From contig NZ_JACHLB010000004.1 of assembly GCF_014207905.1 (NCBI RefSeq), forward strand, positions 460,889-524,888: DNA of 64,000 nt, read 5' to 3'. Of this stretch, positions 43,140 to 53,108 are shown piece by piece. Every line of letters starts with the position of its first letter. Position 1 is the first letter of the stretch. The notes under the pieces are model-generated. The model searched no databases. It saw nothing but the letters and a program-made list of their open reading frames with translations, and was not told the DNA's origin. The translations under genes were made by a program, and so were the position numbers. This DNA is from Flavobacterium notoginsengisoli. GTDB taxonomy: Bacteria; Bacteroidota; Bacteroidia; Flavobacteriales; Flavobacteriaceae.

Positions 43140-45440
43140 CTATTTAGTTAACTCAAAACTAACTTTCTTATCGGCGTTTGAATTTCCTCCAACGAAAACA
43201 TCAAACTGCCCAGGCTCTGCTACGAATTGTAAATCAGAGTTATAAAACTTTAAATCCTCAACAGTAATATCAAAACTTACTGTTTGTTTTTCACCTTTTT
43301 TAAGTGTTATTTTTTGGAAACCTTTCAATTCTCTAACTGGTCTTGTTACAGAACCAACTAAATCTCTAATGTATAATTGAACCGTTTCTTTTCCGTCAAA
43401 ATTTCCAGTGTTTGTTACATCAACTGTTACTTTTAATTTTCCTGAAGCATTCATTTTATCAGAAGAAATTTTAATATTTGAATAATCGAAAGTCGTATAG
43501 CTTAAACCAAATCCAAATGGGAATAATGCTTCATTTCTTTCGTCAATATAATTTGATCTGAATTTTTCGAATTTACCTTCTGTATTAGAAAGTGGTCTTC
43601 CTGTATTTTTGTGTGCATAATAAATTGGCAATTGACCAACACTTCTTGGGAAAGTTGAAGTTAATTTTCCAGAAGGGTTTACATCTCCAAATAAAACATC
43701 AGCAATAGCGTAACCTGCTTCCGTACCCGCAAACCAAGCATTTAAAATCGCTGGAACCGTTTTTTCTTCGTCCGTAATAACTAAAGGACGTCCGTCAAAT
43801 AAAACTAAAACAACTGGTTTTCCTGTTTTTAATAACGCGTTTAATAAATCTTTTTGAGCTTGTGGAATTTCTAAATTTGTACGACTGCTAGATTCTCCGC
43901 TCATTTCTGCAGATTCTCCTAAAGCGGCAACAATTACATCAGATTGTTCTGCAACTTTTAAAGCTTCAGCTAATAATTCTTCTTTTGTACGAGCATCACG
44001 GTGAAGGGTTTTACCAAACATTGTAGCGTTTGTTTCGAAAGTTTCATCGTAATCTAAGTTACTTCCTTTTGCGTACAAAACTTTTGTTCCAGATCCAGCA
44101 ACTTCTTTTATTCCTCTTAATAATGAAACAGCATTTTCCATTTTAGTAGCCACACTCCAAGTTCCTGGCATGTTTTCTTTAGCATCTGCTAATGGTCCGA
44201 TTAAACCAATAGTTCCAGATTTTTTAAGAGGCAACAATTGATTTTGATTTTTTAATAAAACCAATGATTGTGCAGCAATTTGACGAGCTTCTTTTCTGCT
44301 ATCCATTGTAAAGATTTCAGTTTTAGCTCTCTTTTCATCACAATATTTATATGGATCTTGGAATAATCCTAAATCGTATTTTGCTTCTAAAATAAGTCTA
44401 ACAGCATTGTCAATTGTTTCGATAGAAACTCTTTTCTCATCTAATGATTTCTTCAAAGTTCCTAAAAAACCTTCTCCAACCATATCCATTTCAACTCCAG
44501 CATTTAATGCCAAAGCAGAAACATCTTGAAGATTTCCCATTCCGTGCTCAATCATTTCAGGAATACCTGTAAAATCTGTCACCACAAAACCTTTGAAACC
44601 CCATTGTTTTCTTAAAACATCTGTCATTAACCATTTATTTCCTGTTGCTGGAATTCCATCAACTTCATTGAAAGAAGCCATAACCGAACCTACACCCGCA
44701 TCAACAGCTGCTTTGTAAGGAGGAAAATAGTCATTAAACATTCTGATGTGGCTCATATCAACTGTGTTATAGTCGCGTCCAGCTTCTGGTGCGCCATATA
44801 ATGCGAAGTGTTTAACACAAGCTAAAATGGAGTTGTTTTTAGAAAGATCGTGTTGTTGGTAACCATTTACCATTGCTTTAGCAATTTGTCCTCCTAAGTA
44901 AGGATCTTCTCCAGAACCTTCAGAAACTCTACCCCATCTTGGATCGCGAGAAATGTCAACCATTGGCGAAAATGTCCAGTTGATTCCGTCTGCACTTGCT
45001 TCTTTTGCAGCAATTTGTGCACTTCTTTCAATTAAAGCCATATCCCAAGTACAAGACAATCCTAACGGAATTGGAAATGTTGTTTCGTAACCATGAATTA
45101 CGTCCATACCAAAAAGCAACGGAATTTTTAAACGGCTTTTTTCAACCGCAATCTTCTGTACTTCTTTAATTTTTTGAACTGATTTAATGTTGAACAAACC
45201 ACCCACTTTACCTTCAGCAATATTTTTTGCCACATTTGAGCTGTTAGCCTGCCCTGTGGTAATATCACCAGATGTTGGCAAGTTTAACTGACCCAATTTC
45301 TCGTCTAAAGTCATTTTTGACATCAATTCCGCCACAAATTCAGACTTTGGTTTAATTTTCACTGTATTTTTAGCTGGCTTTTTTTGAGCATAACCCAAAA
45401 CCGCGCATCCTAAAAAAAGTAAGACTAATTTGTTTTTCAT
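43140..45440 (-). CDS. bglX: GH3 beta-glucosidase
   Basis: 766 residues with a signal peptide. BglX-type three-domain layout: N-terminal TIM barrel with KHFALYG (residues 210-216), RDPRWGR and the nucleophile D289 in VVTDFTGI (where many family members have SDW); then the alpha/beta sandwich (ALGESAEMSGESSSRT holds the probable acid region) and a C-terminal fibronectin-like domain (TVDVTNTGNFDGKETVQLYI). It releases glucose from the non-reducing end of beta-glucooligosaccharides. It is the last gene before the terminator and follows the alpha/beta hydrolase by 6 bases. Confidence 0.95.
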   Translation of the reverse strand: MKNKLVLLFLGCAVLGYAQKKPAKNTVKIKPKSEFVAELMSKMTLDEKLGQLNLPTSGDITTGQANSSNVAKNIAEGKVGGLFNIKSVQKIKEVQKIAVEKSRLKIPLLFGMDVIHGYETTFPIPLGLSCTWDMALIERSAQIAAKEASADGINWTFSPMVDISRDPRWGRVSEGSGEDPYLGGQIAKAMVNGYQQHDLSKNNSILACVKHFALYGAPEAGRDYNTVDMSHIRMFNDYFPPYKAAVDAGVGSVMASFNEVDGIPATGNKWLMTDVLRKQWGFKGFVVTDFTGIPEMIEHGMGNLQDVSALALNAGVEMDMVGEGFLGTLKKSLDEKRVSIETIDNAVRLILEAKYDLGLFQDPYKYCDEKRAKTEIFTMDSRKEARQIAAQSLVLLKNQNQLLPLKKSGTIGLIGPLADAKENMPGTWSVATKMENAVSLLRGIKEVAGSGTKVLYAKGSNLDYDETFETNATMFGKTLHRDARTKEELLAEALKVAEQSDVIVAALGESAEMSGESSSRTNLEIPQAQKDLLNALLKTGKPVVLVLFDGRPLVITDEEKTVPAILNAWFAGTEAGYAIADVLFGDVNPSGKLTSTFPRSVGQLPIYYAHKNTGRPLSNTEGKFEKFRSNYIDERNEALFPFGFGLSYTTFDYSNIKISSDKMNASGKLKVTVDVTNTGNFDGKETVQLYIRDLVGSVTRPVRELKGFQKITLKKGEKQTVSFDITVEDLKFYNSDLQFVAEPGQFDVFVGGNSNADKKVSFELTK

Positions 45441-45446
45441 TCTATT

Positions 45447-46166
45447 CTATTTATTTGTTTGTATTCTTTCTTTTTTCTGCTGAAACATCCAGTCGTAAAT
45501 CTCTTGATTATCATAGACTTTTGTCCAACTATCATGATTTGCATCATCAAAAATGGTCAGCTTTACATCTTTTGCATTACACTTTTTCAATTCTTTGTAA
45601 ATCGTAATCGCATAATTCACATTGACCACATCATCTAGCAATCCGTGGAAAATTCTGGTCGGAATATTGGCTATTTCACAAGCGTGTTCTAAATGAATTA
45701 AATCTACAAAACCAGCGACAGGTACGTTTGCTGCAAATAGATCCGGATGTGCAAAAGCCAAATTCCATGAAGCCCAACCTCCTGAGCTCAAACCAGTAAC
45801 ATATATTCTTTCTGAATCAATTTTATTCTCTTTCTGAATTTTTAAAATCAGCTGATAAATCGATTCTATATCCCAATTTTCATCTTCTTTGCATTGAGGA
45901 GCCAGAACATAAGCATCTAATGGATGTGTTTTTAAATATTTAAAAGGTCCATGAATTTTTACCTTTTCAATATCAGTTCCTTTTTCTCCATCTCCTGAAA
46001 TAAAAACTATTAATGGCTTTTTTTCCTTCGTATTTGCTGGACGATGCAGAGCATAACCCAACTCATATTTAGACATTATAACCGTATTGATTTTACCAGT
46101 TGTTTCGCTTTGGGCAAATCCAAATACAGAAAACAATAAGACAAAAAGCGTTATTCTAAATTTCAT
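45447..46166 (-). CDS. Secreted alpha/beta hydrolase (esterase-like)
   Basis: 239 residues with a signal peptide (to about residue 19, GFAQS). The alpha/beta-hydrolase elements are clear: the oxyanion-region strand PLIVFISGDGEKG, nucleophile S127 in GLSSGGW, an acid in GLLDDVV, and the catalytic His in DANHDSW. The layout is like the dienelactone hydrolase/phospholipase-carboxylesterase group. In a glycan locus it could remove ester-linked groups from the polymer (inference). It is 6 and 11 bases from its neighbours, so certainly within the operon. Confidence 0.85.
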   Translation of the reverse strand: MKFRITLFVLLFSVFGFAQSETTGKINTVIMSKYELGYALHRPANTKEKKPLIVFISGDGEKGTDIEKVKIHGPFKYLKTHPLDAYVLAPQCKEDENWDIESIYQLILKIQKENKIDSERIYVTGLSSGGWASWNLAFAHPDLFAANVPVAGFVDLIHLEHACEIANIPTRIFHGLLDDVVNVNYAITIYKELKKCNAKDVKLTIFDDANHDSWTKVYDNQEIYDWMFQQKKERIQTNK

Positions 46167-46177
46167 TTAAAAAGGAT

Positions 46178-47566
46178 TTAAATTCCGTACTTACCAGAAG
46201 TAAATCCAAGTTTTTTCAAACCTTGTTTTGTATCTGATGCATTCATAAACAGTTTCCACAACAAACCTGTTCTATAGTTTTCAACCATTGGAGCAATAGT
46301 TCCTTGATCGATTGCCAAATAACGAGCTGTTACCCAATTATACTGTGGTGAAAAAGCATCGTAAGGACCTGCTATACCAACATATTTTGATCTGTTTTCA
46401 TCATATAAATAATGTAAGAATTTCATCGATTCTACTGGCGTATACGGAAAAGATGATAGCGCAGCAGTTGGAGAAATAACACCATTATCATTATTTGGCT
46501 GGTGAGCAGTATAACCTGTAGTTCCATCAGGATTACGAGTGTAACTTGCTGTTAAACCCCAACATTTATCTGAATAATCTTTAAACCCTTTTGGATTTGC
46601 AACACTATATTGTACCATGATTTTAGCATGATTTTGTGTCAACTGCCAATAATCAGCATATTTGTCTTTTAAAGTATTTGGGTCTAAACCTAAGTATGAA
46701 TAATGTGACCAGAACATTGGGCCTACATTTCCGACAGCTCCATTGTAACTTAAAACAACCGGAATTCCATATTGAATTCCTCCGTTTACAATAGCGCCAC
46801 TTCTAGCCCAAGCTTGGTGATAAGCCTCAGCAGAAATTGGATGTGTAGGTGAAGAAGCAGCCATCACGTAAGTGATTAAACATTCGTTATACCCTTCCAA
46901 TTTAAAATTCATTTCCCAACCGTAATTTGGTGACCAGTGCCAATAAAGTGCATTTTCGCCTTTTGTATACCAATCCCATTCAACACCTTTCCAAAGTTCA
47001 TCAGCTTTTGCTGCCAATTCTTTTTCAGCGGTACTTCCATTTTTAAAATATTCTCTAATCGTAATTAAAGCTTGACAAACGAAAGAAGTTTCTACTAAAT
47101 CTCCTCCATTATCTTTTGTTCCAAATGGTATAACTTTACCCGAAGTGTTGTCCATCCAATGTGGCCAAGCTCCATGAAAACGTTCTGCTTTTTCAAGAAA
47201 ATTTAATGCTGTTGAAAGTCTAGAAACAGCTTCTACTCTTGGTAAAAAACCTCTTTCTACACCTACAACAATACTCATTAAACCAAAACCAGAACCTCCT
47301 GTAGTAATAATATTTGACTCAAAATTAGGATCTTCCGTAAGGTATCTTTCTCTCGCCAATTTTGATTTCGGATCTGCATAATCCCAGAAATATTTAATAG
47401 CATCTTTTTGAACCAGATCTAATGCTTCAGTATCCGTCAATGGCGTAGTTGGTGTTGTTGGATTTGTTGGTAATGGTGTTCCTCCTGTATTTCCTCCTTC
47501 TGGCGAAGAAGACGAACATGAACTCACAGCACTTAAAAACATTATTATATATAAACCTAACTTCAT
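46178..47566 (-). CDS. Glycoamylase-domain lipoprotein, GH144-like endo-beta-1,2-glucanase candidate
   Basis: 462 residues from the ATG at 47566 (MKLGLYIIMFLSAVSSCSSSS); an ATG at 47605 would overlap a hairpin and add 13 non-signal residues. Acylated cysteine in the AVSSC lipobox, then a Gly/Pro/Thr linker, then the Glycoamylase domain (PF10091 type): KYFWDYADPKSKLARER, TTGGSGFGLMSIVVGVERG, GAWPHWMDNTSGKVIPF, GDLVETSFVCQALIT, and the late AYDAFSPQYNW region. Members of this fold include the endo-beta-1,2-glucanase family GH144 known from Chitinophaga. Despite the usual name, it is unlikely to be a true glucoamylase. It follows the LamG gene after a hairpin at 47596-47630. Confidence 0.85.
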   Translation of the reverse strand: MKLGLYIIMFLSAVSSCSSSSPEGGNTGGTPLPTNPTTPTTPLTDTEALDLVQKDAIKYFWDYADPKSKLARERYLTEDPNFESNIITTGGSGFGLMSIVVGVERGFLPRVEAVSRLSTALNFLEKAERFHGAWPHWMDNTSGKVIPFGTKDNGGDLVETSFVCQALITIREYFKNGSTAEKELAAKADELWKGVEWDWYTKGENALYWHWSPNYGWEMNFKLEGYNECLITYVMAASSPTHPISAEAYHQAWARSGAIVNGGIQYGIPVVLSYNGAVGNVGPMFWSHYSYLGLDPNTLKDKYADYWQLTQNHAKIMVQYSVANPKGFKDYSDKCWGLTASYTRNPDGTTGYTAHQPNNDNGVISPTAALSSFPYTPVESMKFLHYLYDENRSKYVGIAGPYDAFSPQYNWVTARYLAIDQGTIAPMVENYRTGLLWKLFMNASDTKQGLKKLGFTSGKYGI

Positions 47567-47595
47567 TTTATCAATTTCTATAATTATATTAATTA

Positions 47596-47630
47596 AAACA
47601 TACACCTGATTTTACGTCAGGTGTATGTTT
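47596..47630. promoter_or_regulatory. Perfect hairpin inside the sus-like operon
   Basis: AAACATACACCTGA-loop TTTTACG-TCAGGTGTATGTTT, a 14-bp perfect stem between the LamG and Glycoamylase genes. It ends with a short T run on both strands, so it may attenuate or protect the upstream susCD-LamG mRNA. Confidence 0.75.
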
Positions 47631-47639
47631 CTGAAAACT

Positions 47640-48539
47640 TTACCTTTTATCTTTTTCTAATTTGTATAAAGCTGTAACTTCTGGATCTGTAAGAGCAGAA
47701 TCATAAATTCTAAATTCATCCATTAACCCAGTGTAGTGTAACATCCATCCATCAGGATTACCCCATGGAGCACCTAAATGCTGTTGGTAACCTCCGATAA
47801 TAAATTTTGAAACTTCAGAACTAGCCAATTCGCCAAAAGGACCTCCACCAGTTGCAGGATCGCTTGCATATCTTTTTGAAATAGAAGTTGGCAAAGTCAC
47901 TTTTTGACCATCAATGTATAAGCTGTAAGTAGAACTTGTACCATTGTATGACCAAACTACATGTTTCCATGCTCCAAACATATTAGATAAAACATTTGTA
48001 CCACCATGTTCAATAAATTGTCCTGACCAAGGAATACTTGGCGTAACATCTCTTTGAATATGGTTTTTCATCAACATAGTTGTTGCTGGTCCTGTTCCTT
48101 CAATAAGAGTAAAAATATTACCCCAGAAATCTGTTTTCTTTGGAAGCATGTATAAAGATTGAGCTCCTCCTGTATGTGGATCAGTTTTAATCCACATAGA
48201 AACAGTAATATTCTTTAAGTTTACTATAGAGTTTGCAACATTATTGTAAGCAATAAATGAAGTTGTAGAACCTTTGTAAGCAGTACCTTTTACTCCCGTT
48301 TCATAAGAAACATTTGTTCCAGTTCCGCCAGTGATCGCACCTTTTGAATCTTCTATTGTTCCATCAAAACTAAATTTAGAAACTAAATGTGTAGCTGCAA
48401 CTTCGTCAGAATTCTCATATCCGCCAATTGACTCGTATGGAATTGGACTGTTTGTTTTATCTATACTATCCTCACAGCTTACAAAAATTTGCGAAGCCAA
48501 AGCAAAAGAAAGTAATAAAATAGATTTATTTTTTTTCAT
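47640..48539 (-). CDS. LamG-domain surface lipoprotein (probable glycan-binding protein)
   Basis: 299 residues. Lipoprotein signal (ASQIFVSCEDS, acylated Cys22). Residues about 50-295 are a laminin-G/concanavalin-like lectin domain (VSKFSFDGTIEDSKGA, ITVSMWIKTDPHTGG, WKHVVWSYNGTSSTYSLYIDGQKV, GLMDEFRIYDSALTDPEV). It stands in the SusE-like position right after susD, so it is a candidate surface glycan-binding protein. It starts 18 bases after susD. No catalytic residues seen. Confidence 0.88.
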   Translation of the reverse strand: MKKNKSILLLSFALASQIFVSCEDSIDKTNSPIPYESIGGYENSDEVAATHLVSKFSFDGTIEDSKGAITGGTGTNVSYETGVKGTAYKGSTTSFIAYNNVANSIVNLKNITVSMWIKTDPHTGGAQSLYMLPKKTDFWGNIFTLIEGTGPATTMLMKNHIQRDVTPSIPWSGQFIEHGGTNVLSNMFGAWKHVVWSYNGTSSTYSLYIDGQKVTLPTSISKRYASDPATGGGPFGELASSEVSKFIIGGYQQHLGAPWGNPDGWMLHYTGLMDEFRIYDSALTDPEVTALYKLEKDKR

Positions 48540-48557
48540 TTTAATTATTTTTAAGGA

Positions 48558-50012
48558 TTAGTAACCAGGGTTTTGAGCTGATAAACCATCAGCCTGTTTA
48601 ATGAATGTTGCCGGAATAGGGAATAATTCATTTTTACCTTCAGTAAATGTTTTTCCATCTACTGCGAAAGCAGCTTTTGCTTGACCTGTACGCACTAAAT
48701 CGAAAAATCTATCGTGCTCAAAAGCCATTTCTACCCTTCTTTCTTTCCAAATTGCAGTTCTAACATCTGCTTGAGAAGCTGCTGTAGTATTTCCTAAACC
48801 TGCTCTGTTTCTAATCTGATTCAATAATGGAATAGCTTCACCAGTTTGACCTAATTCATTTAATGCTTCAGCTTTCATTAAAATAACTTCAGCAAATCTC
48901 AAATACTTAATATCAACATCTGTTTCCCATGCATCTGTATATGCAGATGAATACGCTTTATAATTGTATCTTTCGTTTTCAACTGTATTTGGCACTACTC
49001 TTCCATCGTATAAAGTTGAACCTCTAAAAATAATTGTTGCCGCTTTTCTAACATCTCCAGCTTCGTAAGCGTTTACTAAACTTTGAGATGGTGTATTGAA
49101 GCCCCAACCCCAACCTCCAGTACCACGAGCACCTTGAGTATTTGAGTATCCTTCGATTCCTTTAGCAGGTACAGCACCTTGAGCGTAGATTTCGAAAATA
49201 GATTCAGAATCAAATTTTCCACTTGCTCTAAACATTGAAGCATAATCAGCAACAAGAGAATAACCTGTTACTTTATTAGCATTATCAACAACTTGCTGCC
49301 ATTTTTTCTGGTATAAACTTACTTTTGCTAATAAAGCATAAGCAGCACCTTTTGTAACTCTTGATTTCTCATTAGCAGAATAAGCTCCTTTTTCAGGCAA
49401 TGCAGCAATCGCATCATTTAAATCTGTTTCAATGAAAGCATAAACTTCTGGAGCAGTTTTACGTGTTAACTGCATAATTCTATCAGCCTCTGAACCAGGA
49501 ACAGGCAAATGATCTACAATTGGAACACCTCCGTAACATTTTACTAAAGTGAAATACATAAAAGCTCTCAAAAACTTAGCTTCACCAGCTAATCTGTTTC
49601 TTAAAGCAGCATCTACTTTATCCAATTTTGGAAGCATATTTAAAGCTTGATTACATTTATTGATTCCGTCGTAATTAGCAATAAAAGTACTTTCAGCAGA
49701 AGGATTAGAAGCGTTGTAAGTCAAAGCATCTAATACATCTTTATCAGTTCCAGTATCTCCAGGAGAAGAACCTTTATCAGCATCATCAGAAGTGATACTT
49801 GAAAGACCAATCCATCCAAAAGACGTCATATCCCAGTTTAAAAACTTGTTATAGATTGCTGTTACAAATTGAGCAGCTCCTGCCTCATTATTAAACAGCT
49901 CTGTATCGTCTGTCGAAATAGATTCTGTTTGATCTACATCTAGATAGTCGTCTGCACATCCTGTAAAGAACAATGATGATAATACAAACGTTGCTATATA
50001 TATCTTTTTCAT
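48558..50012 (-). CDS. SusD/RagB-family nutrient-binding outer-membrane lipoprotein
   Basis: 484 residues with a lipoprotein signal (SSLFFTGCADD). Typical SusD helical TPR architecture: the AKFLRAFMYFTLVKCYGGVPIV motif, SYLALL-like helix (AAYALLAKVSLYQKKW), YLRFAEVILMKAEALNELG, and the closing KERRVEMAFEHDRFFDLVRTG. It caps the SusC channel and binds oligosaccharide at the surface. It starts 4 bases after susC. The pair is the hallmark of a polysaccharide utilisation locus. Confidence 0.96.
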   Translation of the reverse strand: MKKIYIATFVLSSLFFTGCADDYLDVDQTESISTDDTELFNNEAGAAQFVTAIYNKFLNWDMTSFGWIGLSSITSDDADKGSSPGDTGTDKDVLDALTYNASNPSAESTFIANYDGINKCNQALNMLPKLDKVDAALRNRLAGEAKFLRAFMYFTLVKCYGGVPIVDHLPVPGSEADRIMQLTRKTAPEVYAFIETDLNDAIAALPEKGAYSANEKSRVTKGAAYALLAKVSLYQKKWQQVVDNANKVTGYSLVADYASMFRASGKFDSESIFEIYAQGAVPAKGIEGYSNTQGARGTGGWGWGFNTPSQSLVNAYEAGDVRKAATIIFRGSTLYDGRVVPNTVENERYNYKAYSSAYTDAWETDVDIKYLRFAEVILMKAEALNELGQTGEAIPLLNQIRNRAGLGNTTAASQADVRTAIWKERRVEMAFEHDRFFDLVRTGQAKAAFAVDGKTFTEGKNELFPIPATFIKQADGLSAQNPGY

Positions 50013-50016
50013 ATTA

Positions 50017-53000
50017 TTAAAATTTTAAATTAGCACCAATTACAAATGATCTTAAAGTTGGATAAGCATCCAGCTCTACTCCCTGAGTTCCGTAAGGATT
50101 TCCATCTCCGTTTAACTCTGGAGAAAATCCTGAGAATTTTTGTGTAATAAATGGGTTAATTGCATTAACATAAATTCTACATGCAGAAATAAAACTGTCA
50201 GATTGTAATGGCAATTTATATCCTAAAGTAATGTTGTTAATTCTAAAGAAATCACCAGACTCTAAATAGTATGTAGAAGCTACTGGTACTTGATTAAATG
50301 GTGCAGGATTTGAAGCCGTTGTATTGTTTAACGTCCAGAAATCTGTAGCCAATGAATTTTCGATGTTTTCACCTGAGAAACGTTGTGCTTTTTTACCGTT
50401 GTAAACTTTTGCTCCAGAAGTTCCATATCCGTCAACAGAGAAATCAAAGTTTTTGTAAACAAAACCTAAAGAAACTCCGTAGTTTGATTTTGGTAAACTT
50501 GAACCAACATATTTTTTATCAGCTGTAGCGCTCAATGCATCTTGAGTTACTTTATCTCCTGCTGCATTATAGTATAACATTTGTCCATTTGCAGGATCAA
50601 AACCAGCATATTCATAGATATAGAAACTTCCTAATGGCTGTCCAACAGTTGTATTATCCAATAATTTTGTGTCTTGACCGTTTCCTAAACCTCCACCAAT
50701 AACTGGAGATAATACTACATTTTTCAGACCTGTAAGTTCGTTTTTATTGTTAGAAAAGTTACCACCGATATAGTAGCTAAAGTTTTCTCCGATTTTGTCA
50801 TCCCAACGTAATGAAATTTCATAACCTTTGTTAGATACTTCTCCAACGTGAGCTGGTGATGCAGCCGTAATTCCAGATGTAAAATAAGGTTTTGTGTTTA
50901 AAATTACGTTGTTAGTATTTTTATCATACACATCGAAAGATCCTTTTAATCTGCTGTTTAAGAATTCAAAATCTAAACCTACAGAAGATTCTTCTGTAAC
51001 CTCCCAAGATAAACTTGGATCAATTTGTGAAGATATCGTTGTTCCTTCAAGTAAGATAGAACCTCCTAAATATGCATTAAGACCAGAAGTATAACCTTGA
51101 CTGTTAAGTGGTACATTTTGATTTCCTAATTTACCCCAGCTTCCTCTAAGTTTCAATAAATTGATTCCTTTAGCATCTGCTAAGAATTTCTCTTTAGAAA
51201 TTACCCATCCTGCACCAAACGCAGGGAAAGTTCCCCAACGGTAGTCTTTTGCAAAGTTTGAAGATCCGTCACGTCTAACAGTTCCAGTAAATAAGTATCT
51301 GTCTAACAATTTATATTGGAAACGACCTAAGTAAGAAGCTAATTTAGTTTCGTTAAAAACCTCATCTTTATAACTAGTAATATTTGTTGCATACTCGTTA
51401 TCTTTTAAAGACCAATAATTAGAATCAGAATTCACATTCTTTCTTACTATTGTCAATTTTTCTCTTGCTCCCTTAACGTATGTTTCAATACCAGCAGTAA
51501 CCTCTACATCGTGAATTTCGTTAAACACTTTGTTGTAAGTCAAGTAGTTTGATAAACTCCAATTGTAATATTCTTCTCTTCCTTTTGTTAATGAATTGAT
51601 ATTTGCATTAGGAAATAATTGCTCGTATTCACTTGCTTGTCTATCTGGATTCGCTGCTACCCAAATATTTTTAGTGTCGTTGTAGTTATAATTTTTCCAA
51701 GTATAATACTCACCATTATATTGAGATGTGAATTTTAAAGAAGGTAAAATTTCATAATCTAATTTTAAACCTCCTTGTAAAGTAATGCTACGTTGTTGTT
51801 CATCAAAGAAATCCAACTGAGCAACAGGGTTTCCAACGTTGTTGATTGCAGATCCTGTTTCGCTTGCAAAACCATTGTCTCCAACACGTGCAACTCCATA
51901 TTTCCCATCAGGAAAGAATACTGGAACTACTGGAGATTGTTTGTAAGCATTTGTAAAAGCTGACAAAGGTTTTGGAGTTGATTTTGTAGACGTTAAACTG
52001 AAGTTTTGAGTTAAAGTCAGTTTTTTTGAAATTTTGTATTCGTTATTATTTCTAAAAGTAGTACGTCCGAAATCTAAACCATTTAAAACAGCTTGCTCAG
52101 AATAATTTCCTAAACTGAAAAAGTATTTTACACTTTCCGTTGCACCAGAAACAGATACGTTGTTTTGAGTATAACTTCCTGTTCTTGTAATTTCGTCAAA
52201 CCAATCTGTATTAACAGGCTGATCTTGAGAGTAAGTTGTAGATTGTAAAGCTGAATTAGTGTAATGAGCATATTTATTACTTCCAGCCATTTTTACTCTT
52301 TTAAGAGGTGTTCTTACACCACCAAAGCTTTCTACTTCAACAGAAACTTTATCACCTTTACCTTTTTTAGTAGTAATAATGATAACCCCGTTTGCTGCTC
52401 TTGTACCATAAATAGCCAATGCAGAGGCATCTTTTAAGATATCGTAAGAAGTAATATCGTTTGCATTTATATTATTGATGTTTTCTGTTGCCATACCATC
52501 AACAATATATAATGGTGATCTACCTCCTAAAGCAGTACCCAAACCTCTAATTACTACAGAAGGTGTGCTTCCTGGTAAATCTGAAGCAGTTACTTGCACC
52601 CCAGCTGCTTTACCTTGAATAGCTTGAGAAGCATTAATTACTTTAGTTTTTGTGATATCTTCAGCTTTAATAGAAGAAATTGCAGTAGTATTATCTACTT
52701 TTTTTCTAGTACCGTAACCGATAACAACTACTTCTTTTAAAGCGGTATCACCCGATTCTTTTAAAGTAATTGTCATTGCTCCTGCCGTCGCTTGTACAGA
52801 AACAGAATCGAAACCAAGCATGGAGATTTTTAAGGTTTCTCCAACTTTAGCATTAATGGTAAAATTACCATCGAAGTCAGCATCAGCAGAAGTTCTAGAC
52901 TCCGAGGCACTAATAATAGCACCTGGAACTCCCATTCCACTACTGTCTAATACTTTCCCTTTAATTGCTTGTGCCTGCCCCATCATATATGTAGGCAGCA

Positions 53001-53037
53001 ACAAGAGTGCTAAAAAGCTAAAAATAAAATTTTTCAT
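50017..53037 (-). CDS. SusC/RagA-family TonB-dependent outer-membrane transporter
   Basis: 1006 residues. A signal peptide is followed by a carboxypeptidase-regulatory-like domain (IKGKVLDSSGMGVPGAII, ending TITLKES). The plug starts at VVVIGYGTRKK and contains VVIRGLGT, PLYIVDGMA and SYDILKDASALAIYGTRAANG, with VIIITTKKGK closing it. The rest is a 22-strand barrel, ending VIGANLKF. It imports oligosaccharides with the SusD partner. It follows the regulator by 244 bases that hold operator-like repeats. Confidence 0.96.
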   Translation of the reverse strand: MKNFIFSFLALLLLPTYMMGQAQAIKGKVLDSSGMGVPGAIISASESRTSADADFDGNFTINAKVGETLKISMLGFDSVSVQATAGAMTITLKESGDTALKEVVVIGYGTRKKVDNTTAISSIKAEDITKTKVINASQAIQGKAAGVQVTASDLPGSTPSVVIRGLGTALGGRSPLYIVDGMATENINNINANDITSYDILKDASALAIYGTRAANGVIIITTKKGKGDKVSVEVESFGGVRTPLKRVKMAGSNKYAHYTNSALQSTTYSQDQPVNTDWFDEITRTGSYTQNNVSVSGATESVKYFFSLGNYSEQAVLNGLDFGRTTFRNNNEYKISKKLTLTQNFSLTSTKSTPKPLSAFTNAYKQSPVVPVFFPDGKYGVARVGDNGFASETGSAINNVGNPVAQLDFFDEQQRSITLQGGLKLDYEILPSLKFTSQYNGEYYTWKNYNYNDTKNIWVAANPDRQASEYEQLFPNANINSLTKGREEYYNWSLSNYLTYNKVFNEIHDVEVTAGIETYVKGAREKLTIVRKNVNSDSNYWSLKDNEYATNITSYKDEVFNETKLASYLGRFQYKLLDRYLFTGTVRRDGSSNFAKDYRWGTFPAFGAGWVISKEKFLADAKGINLLKLRGSWGKLGNQNVPLNSQGYTSGLNAYLGGSILLEGTTISSQIDPSLSWEVTEESSVGLDFEFLNSRLKGSFDVYDKNTNNVILNTKPYFTSGITAASPAHVGEVSNKGYEISLRWDDKIGENFSYYIGGNFSNNKNELTGLKNVVLSPVIGGGLGNGQDTKLLDNTTVGQPLGSFYIYEYAGFDPANGQMLYYNAAGDKVTQDALSATADKKYVGSSLPKSNYGVSLGFVYKNFDFSVDGYGTSGAKVYNGKKAQRFSGENIENSLATDFWTLNNTTASNPAPFNQVPVASTYYLESGDFFRINNITLGYKLPLQSDSFISACRIYVNAINPFITQKFSGFSPELNGDGNPYGTQGVELDAYPTLRSFVIGANLKF

Positions 53038-53080
53038 ACAGTACGTAATCGTTTAAGTTAGTAGAGCCAAATTAAACAAT

Positions 53081-53092
53081 TACAACGTTGTA
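53081..53092. promoter_or_regulatory. Palindrome upstream of susC
   Basis: TACAACGTTGTA, a perfect 12-bp palindrome 44 bases from the susC start. Its half-site GTTGTA also occurs in the larger repeat at 53109-53127. Confidence 0.5.
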
Positions 53093-53108
53093 GTACATCA
53101 AATACCAC

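Noticed and set aside
46178..47566. True glucoamylase (starch-acting)
   Set aside because: The fold is PF10091, distinct from GH15; no GH13 or GH97 starch enzyme accompanies it.
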